Of a stretch of 9,298 bases of DNA, positions 1 through 6,263 are shown piece by piece. The stretch is from CAZRUA01 sp964603125 (GTDB lineage: Bacteria; Bacteroidota; Bacteroidia; B-17B0; Aurantibacillaceae), in contig CAZRUA010000127.1 in the NCBI GenBank assembly GCA_964603125.1, positions 1 to 9,298 of the forward strand. The letters run 5' to 3'. The position numbers and the translations under genes are program-made. Position 1 is the stretch's first letter. Each line of letters begins with the position of its first letter. Under the pieces are notes generated by a model, which ran no database searches, was not told the origin of the DNA, and saw only the letters and a program-made list of their open reading frames with translations.

Positions 1-20
1 AAAACAAGAAAATAAAAAAA

Positions 21-680
21 TTATTTCTGCGCATTTTCTTCTTTTAAAAGCATTTCAATATCAATAATCATTTTGTTTATTGATACACTATCTGTTCCAT
101 CATAAAACCCTCTGATATGTCGCTGTTTATCAATTAAAGCAAAGTTTTGAGTATGAATAAAATCATCCTCTCCTCCATCACCCTCTTCTGCATTTAACAA
201 ATAACCTTTGCGAGCAATGTCATACAAATCCTTTTTATTACCTGTTAAAAAATGCCATTTGTTTTTCACTGCATGGTGCTGAAGCGCATAATTCATTAAT
301 ACAGGAACCGAATCTTCTTCGGGGTTTACCGTGTGCGAAAGAAATAATATATCAGGATTAGATGCAAACTTAGCAGCTACACGCTCCATTTGATTGCTCA
401 TAATTGGGCAAATAGATTGACAAGTAGTGAAAAAATAATCTGCTACATAAATTTTACCCTTTGTGTTTTCCTGAGTAATCAACTCATTGTACTGATTAGT
501 AAAGCCAAAATTTGGAATGCTATGATAATTGGTATCAACTTTTTCAGCGTTATAAGTTTTAGGACCATAGTGAGGAAGCAAATACAAAGGCTTATTTTCA
601 TTTTTCCTAAAGAAATAAGCGGCGATAAGTGCAATGCAACTAACAAAAATAATTCCTACTATCCATTTATTTTTATCCAT
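21..680 (-). CDS. SCO1/SenC family copper-binding thioredoxin-fold protein
   Basis: This 219-residue protein resembles the SCO1/SenC family, membrane-anchored thioredoxin-fold proteins that deliver copper to, or reduce cysteines of, the CuA site of cytochrome c oxidase. An N-terminal membrane segment covers about residues 7-23 and the rest should lie in the periplasm. The family's copper ligands are visible: the CxxxC motif (C87 and C91, in TTCQSICP) and the downstream histidine H176 in FIHTQNFALID, followed by the family-typical RGFYDGT. Length is normal for the family. The frame stays open upstream to a TTG at 689, but that codon overlaps a good -7 promoter box (687-694), so I choose the ATG at 678-680. 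The gene is divergent from the potassium channel gene. No cytochrome oxidase gene is visible in the window, so the oxidase role rests on the family; a general redox role is possible. Confidence 0.93.
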   Translation of the reverse strand: MDKNKWIVGIIFVSCIALIAAYFFRKNENKPLYLLPHYGPKTYNAEKVDTNYHSIPNFGFTNQYNELITQENTKGKIYVADYFFTTCQSICPIMSNQMERVAAKFASNPDILFLSHTVNPEEDSVPVLMNYALQHHAVKNKWHFLTGNKKDLYDIARKGYLLNAEEGDGGEDDFIHTQNFALIDKQRHIRGFYDGTDSVSINKMIIDIEMLLKEENAQK

Positions 681-686
681 ACACAG

Positions 687-694
687 CAAAAATA
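687..694 (-). promoter_or_regulatory. Bacteroidetes -7 promoter element for the Sco gene
   Basis: Read on the minus strand this is TATTTTTG, an exact match to the Bacteroidetes housekeeping -7 consensus TAnnTTTG. Its last base lies 6 bases upstream of the ATG at 680, so transcription would start at or almost at the start codon, giving a leaderless or near-leaderless mRNA. No TTG -33 element is seen about 20 bases upstream, which lowers confidence. Confidence 0.5.
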
Positions 695-708
695 CACATA
701 AATATATT

Positions 709-716
709 TAAGTTTG
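709..716 (+). promoter_or_regulatory. Bacteroidetes -7 promoter element for the Kir channel gene
   Basis: TAAGTTTG matches TAnnTTTG exactly. It ends 4 bases before the channel's ATG at 721, so the transcript would be leaderless or nearly so. A -33 element would fall about 20 bases upstream, on top of the Sco gene's -7 box; no clear TTG is present there. Confidence 0.5.
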
Positions 717-720
717 TATC

Positions 721-1650
721 ATGGCTAAGAAAGAAAATGATAAAAATATTGAATTAGGCTTCGGTAAAAAACAGTACGACAATTATACTGGCTTTTTAAA
801 CAAAGATGGCAGCGTAAACATCCGACGCTATTCGGGAGGTTTCTTCAATTCCTATGATTTTTTCCATGCTTCTATTACCATGCCTTGGAAGAAATTCATT
901 TTATATGTGCTGGTTTTGTACGCAATAGTAAACTTAGTTTTTGCTACTTTATACTACAATTTAGGTCTTAGTAGTTTTGGGAACCTAACTGCTGAGCATG
1001 GACCGGGTCGTTTTTGGGAGCTATTCTTCTTTAGTGCGCAAACATTAACAACCGTTGGATACGGTTATATTTATCCTAAAAGTACCCCTGCTAGTACAAT
1101 AGCAGCGATTGAATCAATGATGGGATTGCTTGGCTTTGCATTGGCAACCGGTATTTTATACGGAAGATTCTCGCGTCCTAAATCAGATATTATTTATAGC
1201 AAAAATATTATTAGAGCTCCCTATGAAGAAGGTCATGCCTTAATGTTTAGAATTGCGAACCCCAAACAAAACGAATTGATTGAAGCCGAAGCTAAAGTTA
1301 TTTTAACAGCAAAAAACGATAAAGGAATTCGTGAGTTTTTGCCTTTAAACCTCGAAACAAAAAACATCAGCTTTTTAGCCCTTAGCTGGACAATTGTGCA
1401 CCCAATTGATGAGAACAGTCCTGTTGTTAATTATACTGTGGAGGAGTTTAAAAAACGTGAAGTAGAAGTAATTATTCTAATCAAATCAATTAATGATACT
1501 TACATGCAAACGGTATACTCCAGAAGCAGCTACAAATTCAACGATTTAGTTTGGGGAGCTAAATTTACCCCGATCAATTCTAGCACTATGTCAAATGGAA
1601 AAATACTAGTTGATGTTAGTCAAATAAGCAATTACACATTAGTTCAATAA
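721..1650 (+). CDS. KirBac-type inward-rectifier potassium channel
   Basis: This 309-residue protein has the complete layout of a prokaryotic inward-rectifier K+ channel subunit, which assembles as a tetramer in the inner membrane. An amphipathic slide helix lies at about 42-55 and is followed by TM1 (about 57-78). The pore helix is at about 98-110, and the selectivity filter TVGYGYIYP begins at residue 111, with the K+ signature TVGYG at 111-115. TM2 (about 125-148) ends in RFSRP. The rest (about 155-300) is the immunoglobulin-like cytoplasmic domain that gates Kir channels, with the typical stretch RAPYEEGHALMFRIANPK at about 165-182. By hand alignment with eukaryotic Kir2 channels the pore-lining rectification-controller position is a phenylalanine (F139), not an acidic residue, so strong polyamine block is not expected. 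The gene is single, divergent from the Sco gene, and ends at a strong hairpin terminator. Confidence 0.95.
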   Translation: MAKKENDKNIELGFGKKQYDNYTGFLNKDGSVNIRRYSGGFFNSYDFFHASITMPWKKFILYVLVLYAIVNLVFATLYYNLGLSSFGNLTAEHGPGRFWELFFFSAQTLTTVGYGYIYPKSTPASTIAAIESMMGLLGFALATGILYGRFSRPKSDIIYSKNIIRAPYEEGHALMFRIANPKQNELIEAEAKVILTAKNDKGIREFLPLNLETKNISFLALSWTIVHPIDENSPVVNYTVEEFKKREVEVIILIKSINDTYMQTVYSRSSYKFNDLVWGAKFTPINSSTMSNGKILVDVSQISNYTLVQ

Positions 1651-1661
1651 GCATCAAATAA

Positions 1662-1687
1662 AAAGCCCGAAATTTCTTTCGGGCTTT
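1662..1687. terminator. Bidirectional intrinsic terminator between Kir channel and desaturase genes
   Basis: A perfect 11-bp inverted repeat (arms 1662-1672 and 1677-1687, AAAGCCCGAAA and its complement) closes a 4-base loop. It lies in the 45-bp gap between two convergent stop codons. T-rich runs follow it in both directions, so it can terminate both the plus-strand channel transcript and the minus-strand desaturase transcript. Confidence 0.92.
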
Positions 1688-1695
1688 CCTATTTT

Positions 1696-2790
1696 TTATT
1701 TTCCTCTACCTAATTTCCAAAGCATTTTTTCGTGCGTCCAAAGAGCTCCTACAAATGTTTTCTTTGCATGATAAGGCAAATTAAACTCTGCTGCTGTTTG
1801 CGCTACAATTTTTGAAATTTTCGGGTAATGAACATGGCAAATCATCGGGAACAAATGGTGTTCCACCTGGAAATTTAAACCACCTACAAACCAAGAAAAT
1901 ATTTTATCTCTTGTTGCAAAATTAGCCGTAGTTAATATTTGGTGAACAGCCCAATCAGTTTCCATATCACCACTTTCATTTGGTTTAGGGAATGTTGTAT
2001 CCTCAACAACATGCGCTGGTTGGAAAATAGCTGCTAGTATAATTCCACAAGTAAAGTGGAAAGAAAAATAACCTAATAATATTTGCCACCATGAAGCATC
2101 TTTTAAGAAAATAAATGGTAATACTAACATGTATCCGTAAAACAAGATTTTAGATATTACAATATAAAAAACTTCTTTTTTAACCGTTGTGTTAGCGCCC
2201 TTTACTAAGCCCATTTTATTGTAACGGAATAATTGTTGGAAATCCTTACTAGTTGACCACATAAATGTCATTAAACCGTAAAAAAACCAAGCATAAATAA
2301 ATTGCAACTTGTGTATTTTCTTCAATTTAGCATGAGGTTCAAAACGCATAAATCCTGGAGGAGCGATATCCTCATCCATTTCATGAATGTTGGTGTATGT
2401 GTGGTGCAATACATTGTGTTGTAATCTCCAGTTTAAGGCATGACCTCCCAATAAATTAAGAGATAAGCCCATAAAAGTATTCACCTTTCTATTTTTACTA
2501 TAACTTCCGTGATTTGCATCGTGCATAACGCATAAGCCTATTAAAGCCATACCTACTCCAATTCCTATCCAAAGTAGTTCACGAATCCAAGGGTTGGTGA
2601 AAGTATTAGTAATTAATAACACGTAAGGTGTTGCCCATATTAAAAAAACTACAATAGTTTTAATGGTTAGATTAGCATTTCCGGTTTTGGCAATTTTATT
2701 TTCTCTAAAATAATCGTCAATTCTTTTTTTAAGCGTGCCATAAAATTGGCGGTTTTGATTGTTGAATCGTATTGTTTTTGTGTTCTCCAT
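1696..2790 (-). CDS. Membrane fatty acid desaturase (front-end type, no fused cytochrome b5)
   Basis: This is an integral membrane di-iron fatty acid desaturase of 364 residues, which introduces a cis double bond into an acyl chain of membrane lipid or acyl-CoA. All three histidine boxes are present: HDANH (90-94), HNVLHH (125-130) and QVEHH (308-312). Hydrophobic stretches lie at about 44-62, 70-88, 165-180 and 207-258. The glutamine that opens the third box is characteristic of delta-5/delta-6 'front-end' desaturases, but the N-terminal cytochrome b5 domain of eukaryotic members is missing, so electrons must come from a separate ferredoxin or cytochrome. The exact regiospecificity cannot be read from sequence. 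The frame runs up to a TTG at 2814, but this codon overlaps a TACCTTTG promoter box (2812-2819), so the ATG at 2788-2790 is the better start. It is flanked by a hairpin terminator at each end and looks monocistronic. Confidence 0.94.
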   Translation of the reverse strand: MENTKTIRFNNQNRQFYGTLKKRIDDYFRENKIAKTGNANLTIKTIVVFLIWATPYVLLITNTFTNPWIRELLWIGIGVGMALIGLCVMHDANHGSYSKNRKVNTFMGLSLNLLGGHALNWRLQHNVLHHTYTNIHEMDEDIAPPGFMRFEPHAKLKKIHKLQFIYAWFFYGLMTFMWSTSKDFQQLFRYNKMGLVKGANTTVKKEVFYIVISKILFYGYMLVLPFIFLKDASWWQILLGYFSFHFTCGIILAAIFQPAHVVEDTTFPKPNESGDMETDWAVHQILTTANFATRDKIFSWFVGGLNFQVEHHLFPMICHVHYPKISKIVAQTAAEFNLPYHAKKTFVGALWTHEKMLWKLGRGK

Positions 2791-2811
2791 TTGATGTGAG
2801 TTTAATTTGGA

Positions 2812-2819
2812 CAAAGGTA
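2812..2819 (-). promoter_or_regulatory. Bacteroidetes -7 promoter element for the desaturase gene
   Basis: The minus strand reads TACCTTTG, an exact TAnnTTTG match. Transcription would start near 2806, leaving a leader of roughly 16 bases before the ATG at 2790. No TTG is found at the usual 17-23-base spacing; the nearest one upstream is 33 bases away. The box argues against the upstream TTG start. Confidence 0.55.
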
Positions 2820-2879
2820 GTCATAAATAAGATATAGGAGAGTGATTAAAGTCAATTTAATAACAAGCTTATAAACAAA

Positions 2880-2905
2880 AAAGCCGAGCTAAATAGCTCG
2901 GCTTT
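2880..2905 (-). terminator. Intrinsic terminator of the TPR/PD40/OmpA gene
   Basis: A perfect 11-bp inverted repeat (arms 2880-2890 and 2895-2905, AAAGCCGAGCT and its complement) has a 4-base loop. On the minus strand the hairpin is followed by a T-rich run (TTTTTTGTTTAT), starting about 20 bases after the TAG at 2927. It matches the terminator at 1662 in stem length and loop size. The plus-strand side has only a short T run. Confidence 0.9.
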
Positions 2906-2926
2906 AAGTATATTCTTAGTTTTTAA

Positions 2927-5053
2927 CTAGTTACCTTCAGTAGTTGGTAATTTATCCGCATCATCTTCACCTTTAACAGGAGGGTGATAAGTTGGAATCT
3001 CAACTTTTGGTTTGTTTGGATCTTGATAATCCCAACGTAAGATTTTAAATGCTGTACGACGGTTAATTTGGTGTAAAGCATTTTTCTCTTCTTTAGTTTT
3101 TGCTTTTGCGATTTGAGCATCAGTAATTTTTAATTTACGCTCACCCCATCCTTTAGCTACCATTCTTTCTTTAGGAATACCTTTAGAAATTAAATAGTCA
3201 ACGCAAGATTTAGCACGACGTTGTGATAAAGTGTCATTAGCAATTGTAGCACCACGGCTATCTGTGTGAGAAGATAACTCAACAACGATAGTAGGATTTT
3301 TAATTAAGATGTTGTATAAGAAGTTTAATGAATCCTGAGAATCTAAAGGTCTTTTAGTCTCGTTTTGTGGGTTAGTTCCTTCTTTATCTACCATTAAATC
3401 CCATTTACCTAAAGCGTAAAGGATAGCAGGCATTTTAATTTCTTCCTCAACTGGTTTTAATAAAAATTCTTTAGTGAATTCAGTTGATTCAGTTAAACCT
3501 ACCGTAGTAATTTTAGCAACATCATCAGATGCTAAGAAACCTAATTTAGCAGTTGGAGTTTTTAAAGTATTATCAGTTTGTGTGTAGATTTCGTAGCTAA
3601 CTTCTGGTTTTAAAGCCATTTTGAAGTTACCTTTTTCATCTGCTTTAATTTGAACTAATGTTCCATCAGTACCTTTTAATACTACTGGACAGTTAGGAAT
3701 TGGAGTTTTATCAGTCATATTTAAAACTGTACCTGAAGCATTGAAAATTAATGCTGGTAAAACGAAACTCCAAATATCATCACTTCCTTTACCACCTTCA
3801 CGGTTTGATGAGAAATAACCTTTATCTTGTTTACCTTGGAAAATTACACCAAAATCATCGTATGGTGAATTCATTGGGAATTGTAAGTTTTCAGGCTTTT
3901 TAGTGAATTTTTTATTAGCATCCATTTCAACTTTAAAGATATCTAAACCACCTAATCCCAATAAACCATCAGTTGAGTAATAAAGTGTTTTTCCATCTTC
4001 ATGTAAGAAAGGATATCCATCATGTCCTGATGTATTGATATTTGGACCTAAGTTAACTGGAGTTCCCCAAGATTTAGATTTTTTATCAAACTCAGTCATC
4101 CATAAATCATGGTGACCGTAACCACCAGTCATATTTGAAGAGAAAATTAACATATTTCCATCTGTAGATAAAGTTGGGTAACGGAAATCTACTGTATCCA
4201 TGTTAATAGGCAGTTTTTCTGGTTCTCCCCAGCTTGGCCCTAATTTTTTAGTAAGATATAAGTGGCAACGATTTTTACCCGCTTCAGGTCCTTTTTTACC
4301 TTTATCTTCTTCACAACGAGTGAAAATCATAAAATCACCTTTGTGGCTAACTACTGCTGAACCTTCGTTTACATCAGTATTGATATTAGTTCCAGCAACG
4401 TTAGTTGGGCTGCTCCATTTACCATCTTTAGACAAAGTAGTTTCAAATAAATCAGAGTGTAACTCACCATCAGTTGCATCTAACTTACCACCAGTAACAC
4501 CTGGACGAGTAGTTGTGAAATAAATTTTATTGTATTTCTTGTAATCAGCAAATGCAGGAGAAAAATCTTCTTCTTTTGAATTGATTAAAGCCATGTTCTC
4601 AACTTTATGACGAGTAGGCTTATCAACCCAAGTTTGAGCTAATTCGCAAGATTTAATTTGAGATTCAACTTCAGTGCTTGAAGGAACTTCAGCTTTATAC
4701 TTTTGGAAATCAGCAATTGCTTCGTTGTATAATTTTTTGTTTTTCTTTAACATACCTAAGTGGTAGTAAGAAATTGGATCGTTGTATTTTGCTCCAATAG
4801 CTTTATTATAATAAGTTTCAGCCGACTTTGTGTCCGAAATGTGACGGTAGCACTCAGCCATTTGAAATAACATACGAGCTTTTTTGTCTTTGTTCTTTTC
4901 CTTTTCGTAAGCTTTTTTGTAGAACTCAATAGCACCATAGTACTCTTTTGCGTCAAAAGCTTTCTCTGCTTCTTTAGAGAAGTTTTTCTGTGCCCAACTC
5001 GTTACAGAAACAAATGCTGTAAGAATGGCAATCAATGTAATTTTCTTAATCAT
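2927..5053 (-). CDS. Secreted TPR / PD40 propeller / OmpA_C protein, PorE-like
   Basis: This 708-residue envelope protein has a signal peptide (about 1-21, cleavage probably after SWA). TPR-like helical repeats cover about 24-145. A PD40/WD40-like beta-propeller (about 160-430) shows repeated blocks such as PTLSTDGNMLIFSSN and PFLHEDGKTLYYSTDG. A carboxypeptidase-regulatory-like beta-sandwich (about 435-535) and an OmpA_C peptidoglycan-binding domain (about 545-675) follow. OmpA_C shows HTDSRG (596-601) and LSQRRA (609-614); D598 and R613 are 15 apart, the spacing of the Asp/Arg pair that binds diaminopimelate in OmpA. This domain order is that of PorE, a peptidoglycan-associated part of the type IX secretion machinery. 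However, PorE is a lipoprotein, no lipobox cysteine is seen here, and Bacteroidetes genomes carry several paralogs with this layout. A structural link between outer membrane or periplasm and peptidoglycan is safe; T9SS membership is inference. Confidence 0.9.
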   Translation of the reverse strand: MIKKITLIAILTAFVSVTSWAQKNFSKEAEKAFDAKEYYGAIEFYKKAYEKEKNKDKKARMLFQMAECYRHISDTKSAETYYNKAIGAKYNDPISYYHLGMLKKNKKLYNEAIADFQKYKAEVPSSTEVESQIKSCELAQTWVDKPTRHKVENMALINSKEEDFSPAFADYKKYNKIYFTTTRPGVTGGKLDATDGELHSDLFETTLSKDGKWSSPTNVAGTNINTDVNEGSAVVSHKGDFMIFTRCEEDKGKKGPEAGKNRCHLYLTKKLGPSWGEPEKLPINMDTVDFRYPTLSTDGNMLIFSSNMTGGYGHHDLWMTEFDKKSKSWGTPVNLGPNINTSGHDGYPFLHEDGKTLYYSTDGLLGLGGLDIFKVEMDANKKFTKKPENLQFPMNSPYDDFGVIFQGKQDKGYFSSNREGGKGSDDIWSFVLPALIFNASGTVLNMTDKTPIPNCPVVLKGTDGTLVQIKADEKGNFKMALKPEVSYEIYTQTDNTLKTPTAKLGFLASDDVAKITTVGLTESTEFTKEFLLKPVEEEIKMPAILYALGKWDLMVDKEGTNPQNETKRPLDSQDSLNFLYNILIKNPTIVVELSSHTDSRGATIANDTLSQRRAKSCVDYLISKGIPKERMVAKGWGERKLKITDAQIAKAKTKEEKNALHQINRRTAFKILRWDYQDPNKPKVEIPTYHPPVKGEDDADKLPTTEGN

Positions 5054-5342
5054 AGATGGTTTTGGTTATTGATTTTTTTTGAAAACGCTGTAAAAATAAT
5101 AATTTTTTTAGAATACTAAAGTAATTTGTGATAATTTTTTAGATTTTATTCCGTTTCATCCCTCATATTGGTGTTTTTTAGTCCTTTAGCCAAAGTTTTA
5201 ATTCCCAGCCTACCACAAACCCTTTTTTGAATAATAATCGTTTTAATTAAGCACCCTAATTATTTTGTATCGTGCTTAAAACTAAAAGCCCTACAACAAT
5301 ACTAAAACATTTTGGTAACAGGGTATGTAAAAATAAAGGGAA
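5054..5342. other. 289-bp intergenic region upstream of the PorE-like gene
   Basis: This is the longest gap in the window and is very AT-rich. I see no convincing reading frame, RNA gene or strong terminator in it. Near the PorE-like gene the minus strand carries TATTTTTA (5091-5098), one mismatch from TAnnTTTG, with TTTA 18-19 bases further upstream; this may be its promoter but is weak. An inverted repeat lies at 5247-5279, listed separately. Confidence 0.6.
5247..5279. repeat. 8-bp inverted repeat in the intergenic gap
   Basis: TTAAGCAC (5247-5254) and GTGCTTAA (5272-5279) are perfect inverted arms separated by 17 bases. The arms do not extend and no T tract of terminator type follows, although the hairpin lies about 65 bases after the stop of the minus-strand LysM gene. 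It may be a weak terminator, a protein-binding site or chance in AT-rich DNA. Confidence 0.35.
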
Positions 5343-6218
5343 TTAAAAATCGTATTCCTTGAAATCCTTGGTAAACTCGTCATCCGCGAATTTTGGGTTT
5401 ACTAAAACAGAATGATAATCGTACTGTTCAAATAAGCCTTTATCATCATAAATTCTTGAACCAATAGGTAAGAAATATAATTTATCAATGTAAATAGTAA
5501 CGTTTTTGGCATAATCTGATGGAACCTTAATTATTTGACCTTCTTTCACATCATCATAATCATCAATTTTAGCATTTCGCTCCACAATCATAAACTCGGC
5601 TACATTGTGCTTACGTGCAATAGAAGTTACCGTTTCACCTTTTTTCACTACATAATCAACGAACTTGAATGCGGTATTGGTGATAGTGACTTTGTAACAA
5701 GGTCTGTTATTCAACATCTCATCACTTGATTCAAGCTTAAAAATTTTATCAAAATCCTTGTCAACTTTCTTCACGGTTTCATCAATAATATTCCCAAAAT
5801 AATCAAAGCCCATTTCATTAATGGTGTGATGTTGATCCTGACGCATCAACGAACCCATTGGATCCAAATTAAAATTCATGTAAGGGAAAGAATGTGGATT
5901 TACCAAAGCATTTCCTTTGTTAGTTCCTTCAACCCAAAGTACTTCAATTCCTTTAGCATTTAAATATAATTTACGTGGCTTACGATTTAATTTTACGCGG
6001 CTACCAAAATCGTTCATCTTGCCCTTTTTTGTTCTTTCCTGAACCTTTAAAGTGTACTTTAAACTCTTCACTTCATCAATTGCCTTGGTCATTTTTGAAA
6101 TAACCTCGCGACATGTTAATGGTGCACTTTTAGGTGCTTTTTCAATTACAAAAGAATAAGAAACAAAACACGCAACAGAAATAGATACAACTATTATAAA
6201 ACTCTTTAACTTAAACAT
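5343..6218 (-). CDS. Exported DUF1571-like protein with an internal LysM domain (downstream paralog)
   Basis: This 291-residue protein starts with a hydrophobic export signal or anchor (about 6-25). Residues about 36-186 resemble the DUF1571 family, a LolA-like beta-rich periplasmic fold, with the block NLDPMGSLMRQDQHHTINE (117-135) as best hallmark. A LysM module follows at about 188-235 (YVVKKGETVTSIARKHNV to IIKVPSDY), a domain that binds N-acetylglucosamine-containing glycans such as peptidoglycan. After it, VTIYIDKLYFLPIGSRIYDD and a DYHSVLVNPKFADDEF tail look like the last strands of the DUF1571 fold, so LysM appears inserted rather than appended. C17 in the signal is not a good lipobox because position -3 is serine and hydrophobic residues continue after it. 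Its upstream neighbour is a paralog 45 bases away, probably in one operon. DUF1571 has no established function known to me; an envelope role at the cell wall is inference. Confidence 0.82.
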   Translation of the reverse strand: MFKLKSFIIVVSISVACFVSYSFVIEKAPKSAPLTCREVISKMTKAIDEVKSLKYTLKVQERTKKGKMNDFGSRVKLNRKPRKLYLNAKGIEVLWVEGTNKGNALVNPHSFPYMNFNLDPMGSLMRQDQHHTINEMGFDYFGNIIDETVKKVDKDFDKIFKLESSDEMLNNRPCYKVTITNTAFKFVDYVVKKGETVTSIARKHNVAEFMIVERNAKIDDYDDVKEGQIIKVPSDYAKNVTIYIDKLYFLPIGSRIYDDKGLFEQYDYHSVLVNPKFADDEFTKDFKEYDF

Positions 6219-6263
6219 TTGGTGAATATACTTGCTTTTTTCTTAACGATAAAATAATTTAGC

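Noticed and set aside
681..689. Upstream TTG start that would add three residues to the Sco protein
   Set aside because: The TTG overlaps the -7 promoter box at 687-694, and the ATG at 680 is a better start in this phylum.
390..701. 103-codon plus-strand open frame across the Sco gene
   Set aside because: It is antisense to the Sco protein and runs through both divergent promoter boxes; no domain is recognisable.
2791..2814. Upstream TTG start that would add eight residues to the desaturase
   Set aside because: It overlaps the TACCTTTG box at 2812-2819, so it would lie upstream of the predicted transcript start.
1662..2905. The two similar 26-bp hairpins flanking the desaturase as mobile-element ends
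   Set aside because: The stem cores differ (GCCCGAAA against GCCGAGCT), each is explained as a terminator next to a stop codon, there is no transposase, and the desaturase looks native in composition.
2923..3120. 65-codon minus-strand open frame overlapping the end of the PorE-like gene
   Set aside because: It is an out-of-frame reading of the OmpA_C coding region, with a Lys/Gln/Leu-rich composition and no family resemblance.
4200..4523. 107-codon plus-strand open frame inside the PorE-like gene
   Set aside because: It is antisense to the propeller region of a convincing protein and resembles no family I know.
6186..6218. Possible lipoprotein signal in the downstream LysM protein (C17)
   Set aside because: The residues before C17 (SVA) lack the usual leucine at -3, and the hydrophobic segment continues past the cysteine, so a plain signal or anchor is more likely.
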